Below, piece by piece: positions 47,324 to 58,540 of a stretch of 64,000 bases of DNA (the first letter of the stretch is position 1; each line of letters opens with the position of its first letter). Origin of the DNA: Chondrosia reniformis (taxonomy: Eukaryota; Porifera; Demospongiae; Chondrillida; Chondrillidae); NCBI GenBank assembly GCA_947172415.1, contig OX359200.1:6574501-6638500 (forward strand). Reading direction: 5' to 3'. Below the pieces are notes generated by a model that was given only the letters and a program-made list of their open reading frames with translations, searched no databases and was not told the origin of the DNA. A program made the position numbers and the translations under genes.

Positions 47324-50300
47324 CTAGTCTACCTTCTCAGGTAGAGGCAATACGCTATGTTTTCTGAGGTATATCCCCAGGGCCACAATAGTGATGCCCG
47401 TAAGGACACAGACCAGAGATGAATGAAGAAATCCCGAGACTTTCTGAGTTGTGTATCCATAATACCTGTAAACATACATACTGGAGTAGTGATTTAACAG
47501 ACAAGTAGCAATATCTGTATTACTGTAGTATCATTATAATATTATGAAAAAGAGTTTCATCTCCTTGTAAATGAATATGGAAGATATATATTTTGAGCAT
47601 TAGCAATACTCGTACTTCATATTATACAATTCAAAACAAAAATCCAGATGTTTTGGCTCCAGGTCTTCTTCAGCAATGAATGAGGTGGAGAAGAATACAA
47701 GTTTGAATAGATAAAAGGGTGACATGAAAAGAGTTGTAATGATCAAACATATACTTCTCATATTCATTAAGAATGCAACAAGTACAACCTTGGAAAAAAT
47801 AGGGGAATTTTAAGATCTAAAGCCGATCTTAAAGCATTGATGTCATCATCATCATTGAACTCTGGATATTACCCCTGCCCACTCATGTCCCCTGAGGAGC
47901 ACAATGAGCTGATGGGCGGAACCAAAGTTCGCTTCCTGGGAACCAGAGTTTCCCCCTAGCCACTCAAAAGATGGTCGAGCCATAGACAGCTGTTTCGTCC
48001 TTATTAGGACTCATTAGTATGGCATACGATGGAAGTTTGGCTAGGGGGAGACTCTGGTTCCCATCAAGCGAACATTGTAAATACCCCAAAAGTTTGGTCC
48101 CATAAGTGACAAGGTGTGAGAAGTTCTCTTTCAGCTTACCCTTGAGTACATATAAATATGACATCATTGTACCCATCTCCATCAAAGTCAGCCATCTTGG
48201 GGGGCATAACGGGTTGGCATGGCAACTGGACATGTGAGGCTATTTCTCCAGTTCCACTGGACAGCAGTACAGCTGTGTCCCAACCGGTCAGCAATACATA
48301 GCTCTACACACAGGGATCACACAGCCACAGAGATGAAATTGAATGTAATAAAATGAGCACAGCAGTTTTTTGAAGCATGACATATTAGTCTAAGGACAAG
48401 GACATTTTCAGGCCATAAATCCCATTAGTTCCCTATAGGCCTTTTACTCTAAAGTAGATGTACATGTAGAATAGTATGTTAGATTCTTCATATGCATATA
48501 GAAGTGATATTAAAATAGGAATAAAATAGGAAGTTAATAGAGTATGCATACGTATGTATAAAAGTGACAGGGCTCTACAGGATTGTGCAGCTTACAGGTC
48601 TTGAATCCTTCTTGTAGTTGAATGGTATCAGTGAGGGTGTGAAGCTGTAGACGATAAAGGCATCATTGTCACCTTCGTCCTGTCCACCGTGGAGTACTCT
48701 TGTAGCAGTGTCCCAGTGAGCGGGCGTGTCAACCTTACATGCAGAGAGGGGGAGGAGGGAGGGGAGAGGGGAAAGAGAAGGAGATAGGAGAATAATATTA
48801 GAGGGAGAGAAGGAAATGAGAGAAGATTACAGGAGGTTGTAGAAAATTAGAGGGGAGATTGGAGGAGAAGATTAGAGGGGGGGATTGGAGGAGAAGATTA
48901 GAGGGGAGATTGGAGGAGAAGATTAGAGGAGAGATTGGAGGAGATTAGAGGATAGATAAGGAGATATGGGGAGGGGAGGAGAGAACTTTAGAACTTACTT
49001 GCCAGTTGAATTCTCCATGAGGTCCAATACTAGTGACTCTTCCAGAGCTGAGAGCAAAGATACTATCGTACATTTTCCCTTTAATTTTCTCTGACACTCG
49101 AGAGGTCTTCACAATGTGAAGATTAAATCGAGTGCTGATGGAACTACACGAAGGAGTGGCAGTTCAAGTGATTTTCAATTCTTTCTGCCGTCAATCTTAC
49201 CTCGGGATAAGGACTGGTGTCAGTGGTTCTGTAATGGCATGGGTGACCTCCCTTCTCCTAGCACTAGCCAACCCAGGGAGATACTCTATGCACAGATCAA
49301 GGCAGCAGCATGTAGTAGCTTACTTCATATTATTACAGCTACGAAAGGTATTCAGTTCAAATTCTCTACCAAACTGTCAATTATTCGAAAGCAGAGCCAT
49401 ACCTGAACCATAATTATAATATATTTAGATAATCCAAGAGTGGAGCAATATATCAAAGATAAACGTATTCACATATTATCAGATTACTCAGTTACGTAAG
49501 TTACCATAGTTACTAATGTTTTCACTTCTATAGACTTACTATCGACAGCTACAAAGTAGTCCAGCCAATGCATAGGTTTGCAAATTGAATGTTTGAAGGT
49601 GACCTAGTAGATGGAAGGATTTTAAAAGAGGAATACACTTCTTCCCCTTTCCACCACTCACAAGTCCAGATGACTTGAGGGCTCTGCCATAACAGTCCAG
49701 CTCTTCTAGACCTTCTCCTCGCCTTACTTGGGCCTCCTCCTGTGTCAGCACGGCGTGAACATGCTCAAAGTAGCCATCCCCGTCTATATCAGCGTGAGCA
49801 GTGTGGTGGGCAGAGAGGGGGAGGGTGCAGAGGGGCCGGCCTTGGTAGAAGTGTAGCACCTCGATTCCCTTGAGGAGGAGAAGGGATAAGAGCTCAACAA
49901 ATACATCTCAATTAAACCAATACACATGAAAAATCTAAGATACCATTTTCCTACATGCTATATGCCTATTCTGTAAAAGAGCCTATAGGGGAACTAAACC
50001 TGAAGAGAGTTTCGGGTGAAGATACAGGAGTCTTTTCTTCCTTCTTTTCCCTTCTTTCATCTTCTTCTCCACTGGGTCAGACAGCCGTTTCTGGGAATTC
50101 CACCTTTCATCAGTGATCCTGGGAGTCTTTGTCTTTTTCTTTATCTTGATCTTCTGTGAATCCTTGGCATCCTATGCTAAATCTAGGGGCCTTATATACA
50201 CTATTTTGCATATGTACTATCATCATCATGTGACTCTGGGTTTTACCCCACCCACTCATGTCTCCTGAGGAGCACAATGAGCAAATGGGCGGAACCAAAG

Positions 50301-53300
50301 TTCACTTAATGGGAACCACAGTCTACTTGCCCAAAAAACTAAATGCACCTTGTGTGAGTGGATCACTAGAACGTTAGGAACTTCGTCCTCCTCCAGTGAC
50401 GTGTCAGCGGATGTGCCAAGAGCAAAATCTTTAAAGTGATTATGAGCTCTAGTTCCAGCTACGTACAACATCCAACAAAAGTAAATATGGACAAGTTCAA
50501 CTCTCTCAGATCAACTAATGTCAATCAATGATGTCAGTCATAGAGGACAACAAACTAAATCACTGACACACAATTTTGATAGTCAATGCACTGCTGTTAC
50601 AGGAAATCAAGCTTCAGTACTCAAGGTCAGTCAATTTAACTGCAGCTAGTATAGACAGGCATAGCTGATTCATTTGAGCATTTCCAGTAGGGGCAGATAT
50701 AAACAGTTATGGTTGACTATCACATATTTATTTTACGTATATGTTATATAGGAAGTACTTAATAATAGTAGATAAGAGAATGATTGAAGTCTAATGGAGT
50801 ACCATTTAAGATTTCAGTTTTAGACTAAACAGTACATATTCTCACTACTAGTAACAAGATTTTGAAATATTTAATTGGCTATTCTCCCAGTATTCTGAAC
50901 AGCTAATGCTTGGGAGTGAAGAGCAGTGACCTTCTAGTATCTCCGATGCCAGTCCAGTTTTCGTCTTCTCTTGTTTGGTGCGCTTAAAATGAGCCAATTC
51001 ATAGAAGGTATCCTCGTCCCAACTCCAACGATGAGGCTAAAGTTAAATTTAGAATGGGAATTCATCTATTGCTATATATACATACATGACTTACCATAAC
51101 TTTATGAAATGATGAAACAAACTGTTGCCATGACAATTCCCCGGAATGCAATCTGGTTGAGGTATCATCAAGTTTAAAGTTTTCAAATGTAGTATCCTAT
51201 GTATGTACATATGTACCAATGAATATCATCAAGGATGTACGTATAACAGCTAGGGGGCCGGAGGTTCTGTACCAAATTATAGGCAGGCTGAACTTCAAAG
51301 TCTCCTTTTTCGTGTTTCCATCTCAATTCTCCAGTAGCACCATTCATAGCATAAGTGGAGTAGTGGTCCAAATCAAACTGGAACAAGGAAGAGTTGACTA
51401 ATCTAATCAGCGTTTCTTTCAGAATATTTAGCAAAATGATGATAATAGAAATGAAGGGGGAATAGTACACCAATGTGTTCATTCTGGTACATATATAGTG
51501 TGGAATCATCTATAAAATTTGTCATTTTCAGGGGGGAGGGGGGGGGGGAATTGTCCCTCTGCCCCCTGAAAGAAACCCTGCTAATAGAAATGGATGGATG
51601 GAAGGATGGGATGGATGAATGGATGGATTAGGTGGGTGAATTAATACATGTACTGACAAATGACTAAATGATGTATACCTTCTCGTGATCTTCGTCAATC
51701 TTGATTCCGACATTAGATGTCCTTCCTCTTTTTAATCTGAGGAAATGCAGTTTCAAAGATAATTACGTGTGTACCTCTAACAATCCTCCTCAATATATAT
51801 ATGGAGAGATGTCCTCAGTACATACTGTACCTTCTCTCAATGTAGACTCGATAGTCCAAGAGAGCTTCTCTTCCTCCAACTATCACACAACCCTTGTCCC
51901 CTCGTTGAATAGGATGGTGAGTCACCAGGACAGAGGGCTCACTAGCAGAGGGTACGGCAAGCAAGAGGAGGGAAGATAGAGTGATGGGAGGATGAGATGG
52001 GAGAATGGGAGGATATAGAGTGATGGGAGGATGAGATGGGAGAATGGGAGGATAGAGTGATGGGAGGATAGAGTGATGGGAGGATAGAGTGATGGGAGGA
52101 TAGATTGATGGGAGGATAGAGTGATGGGAGGATAGAGTGATGGGAGGATAGAGTGATGGGAGGATAGATTGATGGGAGGATAGAGTGATGGGAGGATAGA
52201 GTGATGGGAGGATAGATTGATGGGAGGATAGAGTGATGGGAGGATGAGATGGGAGAATGGGAGGATATAGAGTGATGGGAGGATGAGATGGGAGAATGGG
52301 AGGATATAGAGTGATGGGAGGATGAGATGGGAGAATGGGAGGATATAGAGTGATGGGAGGATGAGATGGGAGAATGGTAGGATATAGAGTGATGGGAGGA
52401 TGAGATGGGAGAATGGGAGGATATAGAGTGATGGGATGAGATGGGAGAATGGGAGGATATAGAGTGATGGGAGGATGAGATGGGAGAATGGGAGGATATA
52501 GAGTGATGGGAGGATATAGAGTGATGGGAGGATGAGATGGGAGAATGGGAGGATATAGAGTGATGGGATGAGATTGGACATAAAGATGGATCTGAGGTAA
52601 TCTACCTTATAGTGAGGTCAGGGTTTGGTGTTTCTGCCAGTTTAGTGGTCCATTTAAGTTTGAGAGTTTCAGAGATCAGGTAAACCGTCCAATCAGATGC
52701 CAACACAACAATACTCTGATATTTCTTCTCCAGACCAGGTTTTGGATTAGTCAGGTGACCGGAAGCCATAGCAATGATCCTAACGGGAAATCCTGCAGTG
52801 TCCAGTCCGAGAGGAATCTTTAGCTCAGCCTGTATGTGTGCATGCAAATAATCACATGAAGAGACTACATATAATCACGCACACACTAGATAACGTGTGA
52901 TGACAGTCGGTACCTTTTTGGTTGGTGTGTGCGAGTGAGGCTTTATCGGACTTCTGCTCAACTGCCAGCTAAGCATAACCAGCTTATCCTGTCCAGTCTG
53001 CACAATCATATCTACAAGAGCAGTACAAACGACATAGTCATGACTGTACAGCGACGCTAAACCTCATCCATTGGTACATGTGCAAACTGACCTGTAACTC
53101 CATCACCGTCGACATCAGCCACAATTGGAGGAGGACTAGAGGTGGTTCATGAATCAATAATTAAATTACATCATGAACAGGATTAAATAATAAAGAAAAC
53201 ATTCTTAAGTTATCCAATTTTCTGAATCCCACAATACTGGTACTGATGTTAGAAAATAGACAGTTTGACATGTACATTAACAATGCAGGTTTAACTTTAT

Positions 53301-53591
53301 CAGCAGTCATTGTTGTTTCATCAAAACTTACAGTTTCTCACCAAACACTGGATATTCTCCATTTATGTATGCAAAATGGTCTATCTTCTCAGACCAAGTG
53401 GGATGGAGATTAATACTGTCTGGCAATCTCAGGAATAGCGCGCCAATCAGACATATTCCAAACACTAGGAGTACTTCCTTCTTTGTCAGCAGCTGACTAA
53501 TGGTTAGTTGGTCTCTGCTTGCTTGAATAGGCGTGGGTTGCACCAAGTGGAAGGCATTCGCTCGTCCAATCTCCTCCTCTGGATTGAGCAT
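47324..53591 (-). CDS. FG-GAP repeat membrane protein, NERD1-like, 17 exons
   Basis: Exons: 53332-53591, 53092-53135, 52914-53011, 52606-52829, 51831-51941, 51679-51736, 51273-51377, 51095-51196, 50931-51036, 50349-50458, 49662-49868, 49540-49603, 49201-49285, 48999-49143, 48596-48733, 48140-48303, 47324-47465. All phases join; 2163 nt, 720 aa. One N-terminal membrane segment (EVLLVFGICLIGALFL) and one near the C-terminus (FLHSSLVCVLTGITIVALGI). FG-GAP-type metal-loop motifs: DVDGDG (exon 2), DIDGDG (exon 11), DFDGDG (exon 16). From memory it aligns along its length with plant NERD1 (At3g51050, about 698 aa, an exocyst-linked membrane protein): LPPPIVAD, MASGHL, GDKGCVIVGGR, HADIDGDG, LTPVLIPR. 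A longer start at 53615 is possible; I chose 53591 (MLNPEEE). An integrin-type ITFG protein is the alternative. Confidence 0.82.
47640..47710 (-). repeat. Dispersed repeat family 3 fragment
   Basis: Reverse core CCAGGTCTTCTTCAGCAATG with CAGATGTTTTGG, in the last intron of the FG-GAP gene. Confidence 0.55.
47790..48050 (+). repeat. Dispersed repeat family 2, longest copy
   Basis: AAATAGGGGAATTTTAAGAT, AACTCTGGATATTACCCCTG and AGATGGTCGAGCCATAGACA, in the FG-GAP gene intron 47466-48139. Right end CTAGGGGGAGACTCTGG is an inverted echo of CCAGAGTTTCCCCCTAG inside it. Confidence 0.8.
48425..48505 (-). repeat. Dispersed repeat family 1, short reverse copy
   Basis: TTAGTTCCCTATAGGCCTTT and ACTCTAAAGTAGATGTACAT, ending TTCTTCATATGC. 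Confidence 0.75.
48745..48985. repeat. Purine-rich GGAGAAGATTAGAGG array
   Basis: Fills most of the intron 48734-48998 of the FG-GAP gene; pyrimidine-rich on the sense strand. Confidence 0.9.
49928..50215 (+). repeat. Dispersed repeat family 1, long young copy
   Basis: Nearly identical to 9905-10145, including the left flank ATCTAAGATACCATTTTCCT. It extends further right to TGCTAAATCTAGGGGCC. Confidence 0.85.
50215..50335 (+). repeat. Dispersed repeat family 2, partial copy
   Basis: TATCATCATCATGTGACTCT, CCCACTCATGTCTCCTGAGG. It directly follows the family 1 copy. Confidence 0.75.
51965..52575. repeat. GATAGAGTGATGGGAG array filling an FG-GAP gene intron
   Basis: Two interleaved unit types (GGATAGAGTGATGG and GGATGAGATGGGAGAATGG) across most of intron 51942-52605. 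The 219-aa antisense frame here is a repeat artefact. Confidence 0.96.
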
Positions 53592-53647
53592 TGTCCACAA
53601 TGGCGTAAAATACACAACGCAAATTATGCGTCTGAGTTAGCCTTAAA
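53592..53647. promoter_or_regulatory. Divergent FG-GAP gene/RABIF promoter
   Basis: 56 bp lie between the chosen start codons (33 bp if the upstream Met is used), so transcription starts must overlap. It contains CACAATGGCGTAAAA, a YY1-like core, and no TATA box. RABIF starts ATGGCCGAAG. Inferred from geometry. Confidence 0.65.
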
Positions 53648-54186
53648 ATGGCCGAAGAAGAGAAGGTTGCGGAAAAGGAGAACACGAGCGGCGACAATCC
53701 ATCCATTGTCTGTGATTTTAAAGCAAAGGACGAGAATTTCAAAGCCTTTGAGTCTTTGAGTTTAGAATGTGATTCTAAAAACGATCTGTTGATTTCCTGT
53801 ATTTTCTGCAAATCTAAGATTTTGAAGCCAAAAATTGGAACTTTAGTGGACAAAGAGGTACATATACATATGCAGTTGAAATAGTATAGTTTTTTGTATA
53901 GATCCTCTGCCATTATGTTTTTAATTGTATGTATATTTTTTAGTACTTTATACCACATGTAACAGCAAAGGCCAGCGAGGACATTGAGGGGGAAACCCTT
54001 AATCAGCACTGGTTGATAAAGGATATGATGCAGTTTGAGAATATTGGTTTCACAAAGACAGTCAACAGGAGTGTCCGATATCTAGCTTGTGCTGACTGTG
54101 AGATGGGCCCCATCGGTTGGCATGACGTCAGCATACCTAATGAGTTTTACGTAACTGCTTCAAGAGTAAATTATTCTGAACATTAA
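53648..54186 (+). CDS. RABIF: Rab-interacting factor RABIF/MSS4
   Basis: Exons 53648-53857 and 53944-54186 (stop TAA 54184), phase 0, 150 aa against 123 in human. MSS4 binds nucleotide-free exocytic Rab GTPases and stabilises them. The two zinc pairs are present: CIFC (about residues 51-54) and CADC in YLACADCEMGPIGWH. The Rab-contact region HWLIKDMMQFENIGFTK is conserved. The extra length is a charged N-terminal leader of about 30 residues. A poly(A) signal AATAAA lies at 54342. Confidence 0.96.
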
Positions 54187-55200
54187 CAGTTTTTAGTTTT
54201 TGATAGAACAATACAATATTCCCTTTATAAGTGTATGTTACAATAGCATGTATGTATTTGAAATGAGTAATTTCTATATTTTCAATGAATCATTTAATTT
54301 CATTGCAATGTACCTTTATGCATCTACCTGCATGTTTGTCCAATAAAATATAAAATATAAAATTAGAGGTACAGCAATTATCTACATGCATGCAGCTATA
54401 GTAGTTATCACTTTAAGTGATTAGATACCAATAAATGATACATGCATGCATATATTCTCAATCATAATTGATCATGCATGCATATTCATGGATGGATACA
54501 TGTCTCTGCATTCATGGGGGGGGGGGGGGGGGGGGTTAATGTGAAGCGAATGTATATAGATGGGTGGCTGCATTGACTCACCTGCATTAACGTATCATCT
54601 TCCTTATTTTCTTTTTTCTTTCTTCTTTTTTCCTTTTTTTCTTTTTCTTTTTCGTTTTCTGTTTTCTTTTTTCTTTTTTTCTTTTTTCTTTTTTTCTTTT
54701 TTGTCTTTTCTTTTTTCCTTTTTTCTTTTTCGTTTTCTTTTCTTTTTTTCTTTTTCTTTTTTGCTTCTTTGCCTTTTCTTTTTTTTCCTTTTTTGCGTAT
54801 ATATTTCCCCTATATGAATGATATCACACACGAATAATGTAAATCCATAGTATAAGTAATTTAAGGATGGAGAGACAATAAAGAATGCCCAAATGATGAT
54901 ATGAATGGATTGTACTGAAAAGATGGAGTTTGTATGTTATTTAGATAAGGAATTTGTAGCTTTTCTGCACTGCACATGTACAGTGCCAACGTTAATTCAT
55001 GGAAGTTTAATTATATATCTATACATATTCAGTATACTCTTGTAAAATACTGCATACCAAATATTATAAGTATCTGTAGTAGCACTAAGCCAGATTTATA
55101 ATTTATACCTTTTATATTTGAACTATTATTGCACAATGATCAATTTAGTTTCAATATTGTGAAATTTACATAAATTTTAAAAAGAAAAAACTGTTCAAAT
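54187..55200. other. Gap with homopolymer and T-rich tracts
   Basis: RABIF 3' UTR to about 54360, then AT-rich DNA. A run of 20 G lies at 54516-54535 and a (TTTTTC)n-type pyrimidine tract of about 190 bases at 54600-54795. No gene seen. Confidence 0.7.
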
Positions 55201-55239
55201 AATATTGTTCATGCTTTTGAAGAGGCCATCTTAGCTCTG

Positions 55240-56110
55240 TTTCGATTCTTCTCTTTTTTGAGTCACTGTGGTAACTGGAATGTTGCTACAGTTACTGTAC
55301 TTCTCTTTGCATCACTACAGGTGATCCCAGGGCACACCACGAGGAGGTGGAAGTACTTCGTGCCCCAAAAAATGTTTTCAACTCTGTTTGACACTTCCAC
55401 TACTGGCGTCGTAAGAGAAGTTGCACGGGAACGATCCGGCGTACCTGACCGCCCTATGACCAGTTACTAGACTTGCCCTGCACGCTACGAGCAGAGACAA
55501 GCCCGACCCTGGCGGACCACAAACTCCCACCAATGAGAATCATCATGTGCACACAACGTAGCTTGGGAACACTGCACACAGACTTTAGCTCATTGGGATC
55601 GGCCAGGCGCTTTAGAGTAGGGACCCATCAGTTCAATGAACTACAGGAAAGAATTGAAAATACAGGATAAACAACAAGAAATGCAAAAACTGAATACAAA
55701 TTCAAATGACTTCCAAACCAACCTGAAGCTGCAGCCTACAACAGGGGTTCCTGACCGACTACGTAGTGGCACTGGACCCACGCTCCTCCAGGTACGGGTC
55801 GTATAGCAAGAATCCGCAAGTGCCAATTTAACACACAAGCAGGATTAATAGTGAGATACATCTCCAGGCACTAACCCATGATAGAGAGACCACCCCACTA
55901 TACGAACACCGATGACCCTTCGTCGCATGGTACCATGGTCGTGCTCCTACCACGGTTTTCGCATCGATCTACGCAAGCATAGACCTCCAGAGTTGATGGC
56001 CCGTGGGCCGACGAGCAATTTTTTTCCTTGGTCTTTATAGGAAATTTGGCGCGACAATCTTTCTAGCGGACCCTGATGTAGTATTGCTCTGAAGTGACGT
56101 CATTTTCGAC
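55240..56110. other. GC-richer island of unknown origin
   Basis: Clearly higher GC than its flanks, few long open frames, no tRNA fold or recognisable domain. It starts with an acceptor-like CACTACAG|GTGATCCC. It could be an old transposon relic or a non-coding exon; I assign no family. Confidence 0.35.
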
Positions 56111-58540
56111 TTAGCCTACTGAGCTCCCAAGCTCACGAATTCAGTAAAGCATATGCATATGCATGTCACCTACAATATATTAATGTCAAGGTACCCTTAC
56201 GCGTGCACCTCTTATACATTCCAGTTAATTAACTTACATCTACCATTTTTGCATGCTTAAAACTATTTATTTTGTCTAAATGTACCTACTGAACATGTGT
56301 AGTAAAGGCATGCAAATACAGTATACGGTCTTTATGTGTACATCTTAGGAAAGTTATCATTGCAAATATTCAAATCAGCCTCGTGAAAATGAGCAAGATC
56401 ACATGTATACTCCTAATGATTCAACAATCTGCGGTCTATGTAGCAATATGGAGTATGAACAATATGGCCTACATAGTTACGTAAAAATGGCAGCTGCCAG
56501 GTAAAGTTTTTAAACAAAACTTCATTTTTAAGGTTGAAATTGCCTTCTACTTGCCTCGCAACTTGCATTTGCCTTAACTTTTAGAGTTGCCTAAACATTG
56601 ATAACGTATATATTTAGATTTAAAGGTGTTTCCTTTTTGCATAGCATTCCTTTTAGCAAGCAAATTTTCAGAATGCCCTAGCCGTAGACGATGTTGCATT
56701 TGGATGGACAATGTTTGTTTGATCGAGAAGATGATGTGATATATTATAAATAACTCTGTTTTGATTGTGAGTTTTGGCATTTTTTAGTATGGTAAGCAAT
56801 ATTTAACTACTTGTATGGAATTAATCCATGCATCACTTGAATTTCTAAGTGCATGTCTGTGTGTATGACAAGTCCTTCTCAGCTTGTGGAATTCCCAAGC
56901 TTAGATTGCCTAAGTTACTAAACTCTAATTGTTCAAAATGTTCCTAAACTTAAATTGATTACAGCTGTTGCTATGGCAATGTTTTTAGATGTTGCTATGG
57001 TAATTATACTTATATGAAATTATTGAGTTAAGACAATTCTCTTAAATGGATAAACTGTGCTAAAAGCATACTTTCTATAATGTCCTGCATGGACTGGTAT
57101 AGATACTATATATACTGCAAGAAATAATCAAATGATTCTATAGCCATGTTCATTCCTATAGGCTGAATTAAAAAAACTATGACCTTTTTGAAATTACAGA
57201 GCTTGCAATTATAAATTACTCTTATCATCTGTAAAGAGACTGTACATTATTCAAATTTGATCACTGTCTTATTTTGTTATATACCTTTTTATAAGTACTA
57301 GTCACTGTTGCAAACACTTCCATCCCTAATCCTAACTTTTAAAATGTTTTTACTTGTATATGCAATGACCTTAAACAATCTTCTCAATGTTGTATAAATT
57401 GATAATGTAACTTCTGTGATGGTGCATATCTGTTTATGTGCATGTTAACCATAGCAACTGACTTTAGGAGGATATTCCTCTTTAGCAATTCCTCTTCATG
57501 TGCATGTGTGATATTGTTATTGGTTTATTAAGGATTAGACAATAGGCTACATGAATCCATGTTGCTAAGCTAATTATATAAGTTGTGTACAGTACATGGG
57601 TTCATGTAGCCTATTGTATAATCCTCTCAATGGCTGTCAACTTACAATTGTAGAATAATGGATGTTTTTAAGATCACTTGCAAAACAACTTACTCAACCA
57701 TTACTATGGTAACAGCCTATTACTTAATTAGGAGTGGTACCAAAAATCAATTTGTTTTTTATTATTATTATTAGTTACAGCAATAGGATTATCTAAAGTT
57801 GGATGGAATTAAGTAATCAGCATTATATACATAATTCTGACAATCAGTAGACACTCTGTGTTTTGTATAGCCATGACAAATGAATCTAATTTGCACTTGC
57901 CATCTCTGCATGTATAGACATTGTTCATGTTTCTCTTGTTACAAGTACATGGGTGTTTTAGCATGAGTTATATAGGTAAATCATTACTAGCTAGACTAAA
58001 GTTTAGGTTAATTGATGTGCACACTGAAATAGATCTGTATTATTCATCCAAATTTGTCTTAAGCAAATAAATAAGTACATATCGATTATTTAATTGTTTT
58101 TATGTTTACAGTATCTTCTAAATTCTATACTGTATGTCCATGCACAGTATAACTATATAAATAAGCTATATATATATTTGTAAAATGTACTTTTGTTTTC
58201 TTTCCACAGTCCAGTTTCAACTCCAACAAAAAACCAGATGAAAGTTTCCATAGCAACCAGTTCCATGGCAATAAATCTAAATTATATAAGCTAAAAATCC
58301 ATAATATACTGTAACTAACATAATAATACGTAAATTTCACACTTCAGATCCCAATATTGTTATATACAATACAGTTATAAATCAGTGAAATAAATGCAAA
58401 TGTAGTGCTGTCATGTTAATTTGTCAGTGAGATGATAGAAGATATGTTGATGAAAATGAGTTAGAAATGATAATAATCTTGAATTCACTTTTGACTAAAT
58501 AATTGTCTTGCCATCATCTATAGAGTATTTAAAAGAGTGT
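56110..58540. other. AT-rich intergenic stretch
   Basis: No exon, array or RNA gene recognised apart from the inverted repeat at 57528-57625. If SPIDR has more 3' exons they would be expected here; I see none. Confidence 0.55.
57528..57625. repeat. Inverted repeat, about 28-bp arms
   Basis: Left arm ATTAGACAATAGGCTACATG and right arm CATGTAGCCTATTGTATAAT form a hairpin with a loop of about 40 bases. This could be a tiny MITE. Confidence 0.8.

Noticed and set aside
49116-49413. Plus-strand frames of 93-96 codons
   Set aside because: Antisense shadows of FG-GAP exons 49201-49285 and 48999-49143, which are needed for the conserved protein.
51922-52581. 219-codon minus-strand frame rich in LPSLYILPFSH
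   Set aside because: A tandem-array artefact filling an intron of the FG-GAP gene; the flanking exons join correctly without it.
55240-56110. Assigning the GC-rich island to a retroelement integrase
   Set aside because: Only a faint resemblance over a short stretch; not enough to name a family.
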